DNA of 64,000 nt, from assembly GCF_030541005.1 (NCBI RefSeq), contig NZ_JASSVM010000001.1:310001-374000 (forward strand), read 5' to 3'. The translations under genes were made by a program, and so were the position numbers. The notes under the pieces are model-generated. The model did no database searches, was not told the origin of the DNA, and worked only from the letters and a program-made list of their open reading frames with translations. Below are positions 1-9,900 of this stretch, in pieces; the stretch's first letter is position 1; every line of letters starts with the position of its first letter. This stretch comes from Marinobacter sp. SS5-14b. Its GTDB lineage: Bacteria > Pseudomonadota > Gammaproteobacteria > Pseudomonadales > Oleiphilaceae.

Positions 1-2
1 GC

Positions 3-761
3 CGGGAACTGCTCGAAGCCGTCGAGCACGACCAACTGGTTCTCCATTACCAACCTGTTGTCGACGCCTGCACCGGAGAGCTGAAAGCAATGGAAGCCCT
101 GGTGCGATGGCAACACCCGGTGCGGGGCCTGGTGCCACCGGGGGTGTTCATTCCGCTGGCCGAACAAACCGGGCAGATCATTGATATCGACCGTTGGGTG
201 CTCCGGCAGGCCTGCAAAGACCTGCCAGCCATAAACGCAGGCCGCACCGAGCCGCTGACCGTGGCCGTGAATATCTCTCCCGTGCATTTCCGCCGAACCG
301 GATTCTTTGAGGAAATTCGCCAGGCACTCGAGGAAAGTGGGGTCACTCCATGCCTGCTGGAACTGGAGGTGACTGAAGGCCTGTTGATGTCTGGTACTGA
401 AAAAGCGATCGACTTACTGCAAAACCTGCGCAACCTCGGTGTGAAAGTTGCTATTGATGATTTTGGTACAGGATTCTCCAGCCTCAGTTACCTGCGCCAG
501 TTACCCATCACCAAAGTGAAAATAGATCGCAGTTTTATCAACCAAATCGATACCAATCGCGACAACGCGGCGATTGTTCAGGGCGTTATTACCATGGCGC
601 ATCACCTTGGCCTGCAAGTTGTGGCAGAGGGTGTAGAAAACCAGGCCCAGCAGAGCGATCTGATTCAACGCAGCTGTGAATTGCTGCAGGGCTTCTACTT
701 CTCCAGGCCAGTGCCTTTGGCTGAGTTCATTCGCTTGCCTCAGCGACTACCGGAAAACTAA
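3..761 (+). CDS. EAL-domain cyclic-di-GMP phosphodiesterase (C-terminal part; 5' end outside window)
   Basis: The reading frame is open from the left edge, so the start and any sensor or GGDEF domain are not visible. About 252 residues remain and cover a nearly complete EAL domain, which hydrolyses c-di-GMP to pGpG. Visible signatures in order are [43 protein letters not shown] and LQGFYFSRP. The metal ligands and catalytic Glu/Lys positions typical of active EAL enzymes are therefore present, and activity is likely. The stop codon directly abuts the GTG of the next gene. Domain order upstream is unknown; most such proteins in this group are GGDEF-EAL or PAS-GGDEF-EAL, but that is inference. 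Confidence 0.93.
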   Translation, partial: RELLEAVEHDQLVLHYQPVVDACTGELKAMEALVRWQHPVRGLVPPGVFIPLAEQTGQIIDIDRWVLRQACKDLPAINAGRTEPLTVAVNISPVHFRRTGFFEEIRQALEESGVTPCLLELEVTEGLLMSGTEKAIDLLQNLRNLGVKVAIDDFGTGFSSLSYLRQLPITKVKIDRSFINQIDTNRDNAAIVQGVITMAHHLGLQVVAEGVENQAQQSDLIQRSCELLQGFYFSRPVPLAEFIRLPQRLPEN

Positions 762-2309
762 GTGCCTCCAGAGTGGTCTGGGTTTCCCGTTGTGCGCTCA
801 CTCCGCGCTCTTTCGTGGGTTCGATGGACCAGTCTGGCCATTCTGTTGGCATCCTCCGTGTTGTCGCAGTCGGCCTTGGCCTTCAGTTGGTCGCTGGCGC
901 TGCAGCAGGGCCGGATTGGCCTGGCGCTCCCGGATATCCAGTCCGGGGACTGGCAAGTCACTGGCATTCGGGCTGACCTGGTGAACGCCGTGGAGGCGGA
1001 TAACCGAAATATTACCGTTCACTTCAAAACCGGCTCCGTGTTGCAGGCTGAAAGCCTGGTTCATAACGCGAATGGCGAGCCCACTCAGCTTGCGCAAGTG
1101 CAAGTGGAATTGTCCGCTGTCACTCTGGTGATAAACCTCGGTGGCACCGGTTCCTTGGCAGATCGGAGCACGGTAACCGGGAATGTCATCATCGACGTTG
1201 GCGAAGTTCGACATCCGTACCTGAAACCCCAGAGCTGGCGTTTTGAGGGGAAAGTAGCTGGCGCTTTTACCGATCTGACCATTGAGGGTCGGGCGCAATC
1301 CGCCTCCGGGCTCGCAGCCGATGTCGTCATACATAATGTCCTCGGGAACTTCCTCGCGGCCCGGGTTGCCACGGAGGTTATTGGCGGGGCAGGAGGCAAG
1401 GCTTTGGCAAGCACGCTGGCCGATTGGCCTGAGTTACTGGAGCTGACCGCAGGGCGGGTAAAAGCTGAAGCATCATTGCGCATCGAGCCGGACGAACCGC
1501 TAGTGCTGGATGCCAGTTTTAATGCGGACGGCGTTGATGGCCTGATGGATCGAACGGCCCTGACCGGACTCAATGGGCGGCTGCTGGTTAACCTGGAAGA
1601 TGACACTCTGACCGCTCATTTTCGTGACCTGGCAGTTGCCCAGATCAATTCCGGCATCGGAATTGGCCCCATTCGTTTTCTTGCGGATTACCGTGCTCCC
1701 CGGGGCAATGTATTCGGCGGAATTCTCAGCGTCCAACAGGCAAACGCAGATTTTCTTGATGGCCGTTTACGTGTAGCACCTGGAGCCATAGACCTGGGCG
1801 CAGAACCCTGGACATTGCCTGTTGATGTCTACGAAGTTTCCCTTGAGCGATTACTGCAGGTATACCCGGCCGAGGGCTTCTCAGGAACGGGTGAACTCAC
1901 CGGCCTCGTTCCCATCCAGGTCAGCAGTGCCGGTATAGAGGTTCATCAGGGGACGATCTCGGCCATTGCTCCCGGAGGTTTGTTGCGGTTGCCGGCGGAA
2001 CGCTTGCAGGCCATGCTCGGCAGCAGCGAAGCCATGGCGCAGGTGGTCGATGCTTTGCAAAACTTTCACTATTCGGTGCTCGACAGCACGATAGACTACG
2101 ATGATAAGGGCAGGTTGATACTGGGTTTGAGGCTTGAGGGGCAAAACCCGGAGGTTAGAGGCGGGCGGCCTGTGGTGCTCAACATCAATCTTGAAGAAGA
2201 TATCCCCGCCCTGTTAACCAGCCTGCAGCTCAGTGGCAGGGTAAACGAAGCCGTGACTGAACGTGTTCAGGAACGACTGAAGCAATCCGGACAGGAGGCA
2301 GAGCCATGA
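762..2309 (+). CDS. ydbH: YdbH-like envelope protein (intermembrane phospholipid transport family)
   Basis: A 515-residue protein with an N-terminal signal or anchor segment (residues about 20-40, ending SALA) followed by a long beta-rich region. The family assignment rests mainly on context: it overlaps a small YnbE-like lipoprotein gene and is followed by a YdbL-like gene, the E. coli ydbH-ynbE-ydbL order. YdbH is an AsmA-like protein thought to bridge the periplasm and move phospholipids between membranes together with YnbE. E. coli YdbH is roughly 880 residues, so this copy is much shorter. The start is uncertain: GTG at 762 abuts the previous stop, and an in-frame GTG at 792 lies closer to the signal sequence. 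The last codons overlap ynbE by ATGA. Confidence 0.75.
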   Translation: MPPEWSGFPVVRSLRALSWVRWTSLAILLASSVLSQSALAFSWSLALQQGRIGLALPDIQSGDWQVTGIRADLVNAVEADNRNITVHFKTGSVLQAESLVHNANGEPTQLAQVQVELSAVTLVINLGGTGSLADRSTVTGNVIIDVGEVRHPYLKPQSWRFEGKVAGAFTDLTIEGRAQSASGLAADVVIHNVLGNFLAARVATEVIGGAGGKALASTLADWPELLELTAGRVKAEASLRIEPDEPLVLDASFNADGVDGLMDRTALTGLNGRLLVNLEDDTLTAHFRDLAVAQINSGIGIGPIRFLADYRAPRGNVFGGILSVQQANADFLDGRLRVAPGAIDLGAEPWTLPVDVYEVSLERLLQVYPAEGFSGTGELTGLVPIQVSSAGIEVHQGTISAIAPGGLLRLPAERLQAMLGSSEAMAQVVDALQNFHYSVLDSTIDYDDKGRLILGLRLEGQNPEVRGGRPVVLNINLEEDIPALLTSLQLSGRVNEAVTERVQERLKQSGQEAEP

Positions 2310-2521
2310 CGAATGTATCGCGGTCGCGCCGGCCGCTTGTGATAAGAGCATTGCTCATCGCGATGCTTCCGTTGGCATTGATTGCCTGTACACCAACGGT
2401 GCAGATGGCGGCACCGAAAGAACCGATTACGGTAAACCTGAACGTCAAGATTCAGCACGAAATCTATGTGAAAGTGGATAAAGACGTGGATGAACTGTTC
2501 AGCGAGAAGGGCCTGTTCTGA
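2306..2521 (+). CDS. ynbE: YnbE-like small outer-membrane lipoprotein
   Basis: A 71-residue lipoprotein. A basic N-terminus and hydrophobic stretch end in the lipobox LIAC (Cys at about residue 28), leaving a mature peptide of about 44 residues. The remainder, including PITVNLNVKIQHEIYVKVD, matches the YnbE pattern of a beta-strand peptide that docks on YdbH. It overlaps the ydbH stop codon by four bases (ATGA), which implies translational coupling. YnbE works with YdbH in phospholipid transport to the outer membrane in E. coli; the same role here is inferred from synteny. Confidence 0.82.
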   Translation: MTNVSRSRRPLVIRALLIAMLPLALIACTPTVQMAAPKEPITVNLNVKIQHEIYVKVDKDVDELFSEKGLF

Positions 2522-2562
2522 ATGGAACCAGGCATGACCAAAGGCTGATCAAGGAGTTGACG

Positions 2563-2907
2563 ATGAAACGATTGATGCAACTGAGTGCTTTTATGCTGGC
2601 ATTGGCGATGGCGCTGCCAGCACTCGCCATGGGACTGGATGAAGCCAAACAGAAACTCGAGCCTGCGAAACAGCAAGGGCTGGTGGGTGAAACGCCAACC
2701 GGTTACCTGGACGTCGTGCGTGCAGAAGGCGACGCCCGCGCCGTGGTAGAAGCCATCAACAGCGCCCGCCGGGAAGAATACACCCGCATTGCTGAAAAAC
2801 ACGATATCCCGGTCACTCAGGTAGAGACAGTGGCGGGTAAAAAAGCGATAGAAAAAACGCCCGGTGGCCAGTTCGTGTTGATTGACGGGCAGTGGGTGAA
2901 GAAATAG
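2563..2907 (+). CDS. ydbL: YdbL family protein (DUF1318)
   Basis: A 114-residue exported protein with a signal peptide ending near ALPALA. The C-terminal part contains the features of DUF1318 proteins: RAVVEAINSARREEY, repeated charged residues and a closing GQWVKK. The ATG at 2563 is preferred over an upstream in-frame TTG because AAGGAG (2551-2556) lies six bases before it. It is the third gene of the ydbH-ynbE-ydbL operon. In E. coli YdbL is proposed to act as a chaperone-like partner that modulates the YdbH-YnbE interaction; here that is inference from family and position. Confidence 0.85.
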   Translation: MKRLMQLSAFMLALAMALPALAMGLDEAKQKLEPAKQQGLVGETPTGYLDVVRAEGDARAVVEAINSARREEYTRIAEKHDIPVTQVETVAGKKAIEKTPGGQFVLIDGQWVKK

Positions 2908-2924
2908 CGCCTGCGTTACGTTTC

Positions 2925-3554
2925 TCAGTCCGCTGCGGCCACCTTTTGGCCCTGAGGTGCAGTAGAGTTAACCGACCACAGCGGGTAGGGAATGCCCGCG
3001 AGGCGGTTCATCAGAAACGCATGAACCAGCAGCAAGCCGACACCGGCCATCAACACCGGTAGTTGTGCCGGGTCTGGCATCAAACCTAGCGAGACGATCA
3101 GCGCCGTTGCGCCAGCCGGCGGGTGGGCTACTTTGAGGAGCACCATCAGGCACCCTGCCAGCCCCAGCGAAAGCGATGCTGCGCCAACCCTTGGCAGATC
3201 AACCCCGGTCATAAAGGCCGAAGGCTGCTCCTGCAGACCGAACAGGTACAAGCTGAGCAGGCCCGTAAGCGCACCGATCAGGTGCCCGCACAACGTATTC
3301 CTCGGAGATGCGGGTTGGGCCAGTGGCACATAAAAAAGAATAAACGCGGTTGCCCCCAGTGACGGAAAAATAAACGCTTCCTGAGTAACCAGTGCCACAA
3401 ACGACACCAGGGCGATGCTGAACCCACCGTTGACCAGATTGAAGATCGCCATAACCGTGGTTCGGCTGTATCGGCTAGCCAGGCGCTCCAGGTGCAGTGC
3501 GCGCAGAAGCCCCTTCGCCAACTGCCAGCGCAGTTGTTCGTTCCTGAATCCCAT
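2925..3554 (-). CDS. HPP family membrane protein
   Basis: A 209-residue integral membrane protein with four to five predicted membrane helices. The family signature AHPPAGATALIVSLG is present at about residue 143, and a second conserved element, FPSLGATAFILFY, lies near residue 68. HPP proteins are found in bacteria and chloroplasts; some cyanobacterial and plant members take part in nitrite transport, but the substrate of this one cannot be deduced. It is convergent with ydbL (17-base gap), and no dedicated terminator is evident between them. No neighbour suggests a specific pathway. Confidence 0.88.
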   Translation of the reverse strand: MGFRNEQLRWQLAKGLLRALHLERLASRYSRTTVMAIFNLVNGGFSIALVSFVALVTQEAFIFPSLGATAFILFYVPLAQPASPRNTLCGHLIGALTGLLSLYLFGLQEQPSAFMTGVDLPRVGAASLSLGLAGCLMVLLKVAHPPAGATALIVSLGLMPDPAQLPVLMAGVGLLLVHAFLMNRLAGIPYPLWSVNSTAPQGQKVAAAD

Positions 3555-3778
3555 AACCGGTTAAGCGCCCTGAATTGGTGCATTGAAAGGTGCGCGATAG
3601 TAAACACTGATCAATATCAAGGCAAACAGGTATATTCGATAAGGCTTAAGAGCATTCTGGATAACCCGTTGACTGAAACGCACTGGCCCGCAGCAAATTA
3701 TGCAATAGCAACAGAAAGTGCGCTGGGGCAGACTTCAGGATTGCCATAATGGTGTTCACGGCTTCCGGGTAATTGCAG

Positions 3779-5395
3779 ATGTATGATTTTATTATCGTTG
3801 GAGCAGGTTCGGCAGGCTGCTTGCTGGCCAATCGTTTATCGGCAGACCCTGCCAACCGGGTATGCCTGCTGGAGGCAGGCCCTTCGGACCGCAATTACTG
3901 GATACGCAACTGTAACCCGCTGAACATGCTGTACTTGATGAACAGCCGAAAGTACAACTGGCTGTATAGAACCGAAGAGGAGCCTGCCAATGGCCAGCGG
4001 GGTTTTTTCTGGCCCCGCGGCAAAGCACTGGGAGGCTCAAGCTCCATCAATGCCATGATCTACACCCGCGGTCACCCTCGGGATTATGATCACTGGGCAG
4101 AGCTGGGCAATAAAGGTTGGGATTACGCCTCCGTTCTGCCCTGGTTCAAAGTGTCTGAACGCCAGCAGCGAGGTGCCGATGCCTATCACGGTGATCAGGG
4201 CACCATGCACGTGGTGGATACCACATTCCGGTTTCCGGTCAGCCATGCCTTCGTCGAAGCTTGCCAGCAGGCCGGCTACCCGTTTAACCCTGACTTTAAT
4301 GGCGTCAGCCAGGAGGGTTGTGTTTTCTTCCAGGTTACCCAAACCCCGGACGGCCACCGGTGTAACGCTGCATACTCCTTCCTTGACGAAGCACTGGAAC
4401 GCCCGAACCTGACGGTAATGACCGGCGTGCACGTTACCCGAATTCTGTTTGAGGGCAATCGGGCCACAGGCGTGGAATATCAAGGCGCCAGGCCTGCGGG
4501 CAGCTCTCCGGAGACACTGCTCGCGCGCAAAGAAGTCATTCTCAGCGCCGGGGTGATCAATTCGCCGCAATTGCTCAAATTGTCTGGTATTGGCCCCAGG
4601 CAGGAGCTGGAAGAACATGGCATACCGGTCGTCAAAGACCTGCCGGGTGTTGGCGAGAATCTTCAGGATCACCCAGACATCATGATCCGCTGCCTTGACC
4701 CAAGTAAAACCTCCTTCGCTACCATTCCTGGCCCCTACACAAAGACCTTCCTGCAGCGATATTTCAGTCGCAAAGAACCGTTTGTCTTCACCCCGACCGA
4801 CTGCGGTGGGTTCATCAAATCGGATCCCGAAGAGCCCATTCCCGACCTGCAACTTCAGTTTGCGGCGTTGCGAATGGAACCGCACGGCCGGGGCCTCTTC
4901 ACACCGGCCCGGTTCGGGTATGTTCTGCACATTTGCCATCTGCGGCCACAAAGCCGGGGCAGGGTGCTGCTCAGAGACAGCAATCCATTCTCCCCACCCA
5001 GAATTGAAGCCAACTATCTGGCTGCTGAGAAGGAGCGGACGGCGCTGGTCAAAGGTATCCGGATTGGCCGAGAGATACTTTCACAGCCAGGCATGAAGCC
5101 GTACCTTGGCCGCGAGGAACTTCCGGGGCCAGACGTAACGACCGACGAACAGCTGCAGACTTTTCTCCGAAACCGGATTGAAACCGTTTACCACACCGCA
5201 GGTTCCTGCAAGATGGGGGTGGACGCCATGGCCGTAGTGGATCCGGAACTGCGGGTGCATAGCGTGAAGGGCTTGCGTGTTATCGACTCGTCGATCATGC
5301 CAACCATTACCGGCAGCAACATCCATGGCCCGACGGTTATGATTGCCGAGAAGGGTGCTCATATGATTCTGACGGGCAGCGCTGCTGTAGATTGA
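3779..5395 (+). CDS. GMC-family FAD-dependent oxidoreductase (choline/alcohol dehydrogenase-like)
   Basis: A protein of about 538 residues. The N-terminal FAD-binding motif VGAGSAGCLLANRL is followed by the GMC signature PRGKALGGSSSINAMIY near residue 80. The C-terminal active-site region reads YHTAGSCKMG and VIDSSIMPTITGSN. GMC enzymes oxidise alcohols such as choline or aliphatic and aromatic alcohols, passing electrons from FAD to a carrier. No betaine-aldehyde dehydrogenase, betI or alk genes adjoin it, so choline is not supported as the substrate. A TTG lies two codons upstream; ATG at 3779 gives the normal N-terminus (MYDFIIVGAGSAG). The ribosome-binding site is weak. It is a stand-alone gene. 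Confidence 0.9.
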   Translation: MYDFIIVGAGSAGCLLANRLSADPANRVCLLEAGPSDRNYWIRNCNPLNMLYLMNSRKYNWLYRTEEEPANGQRGFFWPRGKALGGSSSINAMIYTRGHPRDYDHWAELGNKGWDYASVLPWFKVSERQQRGADAYHGDQGTMHVVDTTFRFPVSHAFVEACQQAGYPFNPDFNGVSQEGCVFFQVTQTPDGHRCNAAYSFLDEALERPNLTVMTGVHVTRILFEGNRATGVEYQGARPAGSSPETLLARKEVILSAGVINSPQLLKLSGIGPRQELEEHGIPVVKDLPGVGENLQDHPDIMIRCLDPSKTSFATIPGPYTKTFLQRYFSRKEPFVFTPTDCGGFIKSDPEEPIPDLQLQFAALRMEPHGRGLFTPARFGYVLHICHLRPQSRGRVLLRDSNPFSPPRIEANYLAAEKERTALVKGIRIGREILSQPGMKPYLGREELPGPDVTTDEQLQTFLRNRIETVYHTAGSCKMGVDAMAVVDPELRVHSVKGLRVIDSSIMPTITGSNIHGPTVMIAEKGAHMILTGSAAVD

Positions 5396-5478
5396 TGGCA
5401 GCTAGCATTGCTCCATGGACGGCTCTCCTTTAGCGTTGTGCCTGGGCGCCCGTAACCACAACGCGAGAAACACTCCTC

Positions 5479-6387
5479 ATGGAAAACTGGCTGATAGGCA
5501 TAGATCTGGGCGGCACCAAAACCGAAGTGATCCTGCTGGATAACCAATCCAACGAACACTTCCGCAAACGGGTAGCCACCCCAGCCGGCGACTACCAGGC
5601 CACCCTGCACACCATCCACGCCCTGGTACAACAAGCCGAAGCCCACGCCGGCACCACCGGCATACCGGTAGGCGTAGGCATACCCGGCAGCATTTCCCGC
5701 AAAACCGGCCGTATCAAAAACGCCAACTCCACCTGGCTGAACGGCCAACCCATGCAGCAACACCTGCAAGAATTACTGCAACGGCCCGTAACCCTGACTA
5801 ACGACGCCAACTGCCTGGCGCTCTCCGAAGCCACAGACGGAGCAGGGCGCAACCACCACACCGTATTCGCCGCCATACTGGGCACCGGCTGCGGCGCTGG
5901 CATAAGCGTGAACGGCCAGCTGCTTACCGGCCCCAACGGCGTAGCCGGCGAATGGGGCCACAACCCGCTGCCGTGGACGCCGGAAGCTGAACTGCAACAG
6001 CGCCCCTGCTTCTGCGGCCGCCACGGTTGCAACGAAACCTTCCTGTCCGGAACCGGGCTTTCACTCACCCACAAACTGCGCACCGGCCAGCAACTGCCCG
6101 CCCATGCCATTGTTGAGCATGCCGGGGATGGCGACCCGCAAGCCACCGAAACCCTGCACCAATACCTGGAACACCTGGCCCGGGGCCTGGCTGCCATCAT
6201 CAACGTGATTGACCCAGACGTGATCGTACTGGGCGGCGGTATGAGTAACGCCGAACAGCTCTACCAGGAACTCCCCGCCCGCCTGCCCGGCTACGTCTTC
6301 GGCGGCGAATGCGACACACCCATCGTAAAAGCCGCCCACGGCGACTCCAGCGGCGTGCGCGGTGCGGCCTGGCTGGCCAATACCTGA
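5479..6387 (+). CDS. mak: ROK-family fructokinase
   Basis: A 302-residue sugar kinase, the same length as E. coli Mak. The ATP-binding motif GIDLGGTKTEV is at the N-terminus, and ROK zinc-site residues occur in CFCGRHGCNETF near residue 175. Also conserved are the segments KNANSTWLNGQP, TNDANCLA, GEWGHNPLPW, DPDVIVLGGGMSN, FGGEC and HGDSSGVRGAAWL, which are very close to Mak. The enzyme phosphorylates fructose (and to a lesser extent mannose) to the 6-phosphate in the cytoplasm. There is no sugar transporter or regulator next to it, so it is probably a scavenging kinase. Confidence 0.93.
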   Translation: MENWLIGIDLGGTKTEVILLDNQSNEHFRKRVATPAGDYQATLHTIHALVQQAEAHAGTTGIPVGVGIPGSISRKTGRIKNANSTWLNGQPMQQHLQELLQRPVTLTNDANCLALSEATDGAGRNHHTVFAAILGTGCGAGISVNGQLLTGPNGVAGEWGHNPLPWTPEAELQQRPCFCGRHGCNETFLSGTGLSLTHKLRTGQQLPAHAIVEHAGDGDPQATETLHQYLEHLARGLAAIINVIDPDVIVLGGGMSNAEQLYQELPARLPGYVFGGECDTPIVKAAHGDSSGVRGAAWLANT

Positions 6388-6475
6388 ACCCACTCACAAA
6401 AAAACCACCGCACGACGCTACCTGTCGCCCCCGTGACTACACTGGAAGAAAGCCAACGCCAGAGGAGGGCGCACC

Positions 6476-6823
6476 ATGCGAGCGAATACCATGGCGAAAC
6501 ACCTGATGATCGCCTTGGCCATAGCACTATTGGTGTTGGCCTCCGGCTGGTTGCCCGCACAGGAAAACTGCACCTACCGCAAAGACGCCCTGGGCAACAT
6601 GCGCTACCAGTGCGACAGCGGCGAACAGGGCACCCTGCGCAAAGATGCACTGGGCAACTGGAACGACAACCGCACCGGCAACCGCTACCGCAAAGATAGC
6701 CTTGGAAACTATCGGTCTTCCGATGGCGAAGACGTGTGGCGCAAGGATTCGCTGGGGAACTGGCGGGACCGGGAAGGGCGGCGGTGCAGGGAGGATGCGT
6801 TGGGGAATTTAGTGTGTGAGTAG
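6476..6823 (+). CDS. Secreted KDxLGN tandem-repeat protein of unknown function
   Basis: A 115-residue protein with a signal peptide (hydrophobic residues about 10-26, cleavage likely after LPA). The mature part is almost entirely five copies of a 16- to 20-residue repeat with core (R/E)KD(A/S)LGN: YRKDALGN, LRKDALGN, YRKDSLGN, WRKDSLGN and CREDALGN (Arg-Glu in the last). Three to four Cys occur outside the cores. A strong Shine-Dalgarno (AGAGGAGGG, 6461-6469) supports the ATG at 6476. I do not recognise a characterised family. The even spacing suggests a small repeat fold exported to the periplasm. Flanking genes give no clue to function. Confidence 0.8.
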   Translation: MRANTMAKHLMIALAIALLVLASGWLPAQENCTYRKDALGNMRYQCDSGEQGTLRKDALGNWNDNRTGNRYRKDSLGNYRSSDGEDVWRKDSLGNWRDREGRRCREDALGNLVCE

Positions 6824-6951
6824 GGAGTGGGGTTCGTAAACAAATGCAAAATTCAGCCGAGCCGGATAGAAAGTCTTAAGATTTCCTTGGAAACCGGGAC
6901 GTTGAACGCTACGGTTCTTGCCAGATGTGCCATCAACATGGAACGTAGGTA

Positions 6952-9900
6952 ATGCAACAAACCGGAATCTACGAACAGCTAATCACCAAGCTCATCGAAA
7001 GCCGCCTCGACAGAGACAAGTTTTACGTTGGTGAACGCCAGCTCAACAGCGCCGAAGCCTCGGTGTGGCTGTCACGATTCCTCTCCAACATTCTGGAATT
7101 CGCCATTGAAGCCGTGCCGTCGGGAGACGACCGGCTTCAGCAGCAAATCGAACTCTCCAACCAGCTGCTGATGTGGCTCAAGAGCCAGATTTCAGACGAG
7201 GGCTTTCTGGAAGAGAACCTGCTCGATAGTCAAGGCAAAATCCTCACAGCGCTCTACGAGTTGGAAAACCCGGTTGCTGCCAACCTGAAACAGTACGTTG
7301 AAGATATCTTCCCTCTTACGGGCTTAACCCAAAGCGAGCTGTTCTCAGGCAGCAATGCCGGCCTGTCGCTGGAATCGGAACTCAAGCGCGAAATTTTGTC
7401 GGCAGATAAAATCTACTGGCTGGTGTCGTTTATCAAATGGGCCGGCATCCGCATTTTCCGGAAAGAGCTGGAAGCCTTCACCGCCAGTGGCCGTGAGCTG
7501 AAAATCATCACCACCTCCTACATGGGGGCAACGGATGCAAAAGCCGTTGAGTACCTGGCGAGCCTGCCAAACACGGAAGTGAAACTGAGCTACAACACAG
7601 AGCGTGAAAGGCTGCACGCCAAAAGCTATTTGTTTCTCCGGAATACAGGCTTTCACACCGGTTACATCGGTTCATCCAACCTGTCCCGATCGGCGCTGAC
7701 CAACGGCCTTGAGTGGAACCTGAAAATCACCTCTCAGGAAATTCCCCACATCATCAACAAATCTCTCAGCACTTTTGAGACTTATTGGGCTTCAGATGAT
7801 TTTGAGCGGTTTGATGGTCAGGCTGAGAGTACCGAAAAGCTCAATCGAGCTCTGAAGCAGCAAAAAGGCTTGGATGCACCAGGCGTCTCACACTATTTCG
7901 AAATCACGCCGTTCCCGCACCAGAAGGACATTCTGGAGCAGCTCTCTGTGGAAAGGGGCGTTCACCAGCGTTTCCGTAACCTTGTGGTGGCCGCCACCGG
8001 TACTGGCAAGACGCTGATTTCGGCTTTTGATTTCCAGCGGTTCCTGAAAGCAAAGCCAAGCGCCCATTTTCTGTTTGTGGCGCACCGGGAAGAAATTCTG
8101 CGCCAAGCCCGCGAAGCTTATCGTGGCGTGCTGCGTAATAACGCCTTCGGAGAACTCTGGGTAGGCGGCCAGTTGCCGGAACACTACCGCCAGTTGTTCG
8201 TCTCGATTCAGACCCTGAACAACCAGCTGGATCAGCTGAAACTGACGGAAGGCTATTACGACTACATCGTAATTGACGAAGTGCACCACATTGCCGCCTC
8301 CAGTTACCGGGCGGTACTGGAGCACTTCTCGCCTGAGATACTTCTGGGCCTGACCGCGACGCCAGAGCGGCACGACGGTGGCGATATCCTCAGTGATTTT
8401 GGAGGCGTGATTGCCGCCGAACTCCGGTTGCCGGAGGCCATCAACCGACGCCACCTTTGCCCTTTCCAATACTTTGGCATAGATGACGATACCGACCTGC
8501 GCACCATTCCCTGGAATCGTGGCCGTTACGATGTGGTTCAGCTCACCAACCTCTACACCCACAACCAGAGCCGGGTAGATAAGATCCTGCGCAGCCTGCG
8601 GGAAATCGTCACCGACATAACCTGCATGAAGGCGCTCGCTTTCTGCGTGAGCCGTGAACACGCGACCTTCATGGTGGAGCAGCTCCTGTTACACGGCATC
8701 AAGGCCGATGTGCTCACCAGTGACAACAGCCACGAGCGCCAACAAAAGCAGCAAGCCATTCGTTCCGGGCAAATTAATGTTCTGTGTGTGGTCGACATCT
8801 TCAATGAAGGCGTCGATATCCCGGAAGTGGATACCTTGCTGTTCCTGCGCCCAACGGAAAGCCTGACCATCTTCCTGCAGCAACTCGGCCGTGGACTGCG
8901 CTTGGCAGACGACAAAGACTGCTGCACGGTTTTGGATTTCGTGGGCAACTCCCGGCCTGAGTATGATTTCGCCAATAAATTCCGGGCACTGGTGGGTAAG
9001 TCAGAACGCTCAATTACGGAAGAACTAAAGCAGGGCTTTCCCCATGCGCCACTGGGTTGCCGAATTGAGCTCACCAAGAAAACCCAGGAAATGGTGCTGA
9101 GCAACATCCGGCAAGCCACGCTGACCATGAAGCGGCTGGTGACACTTGTTCGGCAGTTCCCACAGCACTCCACTCAGCCACTCACGCTGAAGAATTTTAT
9201 AACCCATCATCCCCATATCGACCTGAACGAGCTATACAAACGGGGCAGCTGGGCCGAATTGGTGAGCAAAGCGAAAGATGAAGACGTCGCCGATGACTCG
9301 CCATTCAAACTAGCGAAGAAGGCCATCTATAACCGGATTTTGATCTGCGACGATCACCAGTACCTGCTGTTCCTCAAGAAACTATGCCAGGCCGGGTTTA
9401 GCTGGGGCGACGCCAGCAATCGCCAAGCCCTGATGTGCCATTACGACTTCTGGCAGAAAGCCGGACCGGAGCTGGAGTTTGGTTCGCTGGCACAAAGCCT
9501 GGCAGAACTCAGCAAGTTGGGGCTGGAACAGGAGCTGGTGGACGTTCTCGACTGGAAACTGGCGAAAACCAAGCACGAACAGCCGGCCATGCCGGAGTTA
9601 CATGGCGTACCGTTGCGATTACACGCCCGTTATTCCCGAGAGCAGATTCTGGTTGGCTTTGGTGCCATGACGTTCGAGCACCAGCCACCATCGAGGGAAG
9701 GTGTTTATCTCATTCAGGATCAAAATATCGAGCTGCTGTTTGTCACCCTGGAAAAAAACGAAAAGCAGTTCTCTCCGACCACCATGTACCACGACTACGC
9801 CATCAACGAGCAGTTATTCCACTGGCAGTCGCAGAACAGCGCGCGGCCTGACCGCGGCAAAGGTAAGGACTACATTCAACACCAAGCCATCAACAAACGT

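Noticed and set aside
3773-3778. TTG two codons upstream as start of the GMC oxidoreductase
   Set aside because: The following ATG gives the family-typical N-terminus; no clear ribosome-binding site favours the TTG.
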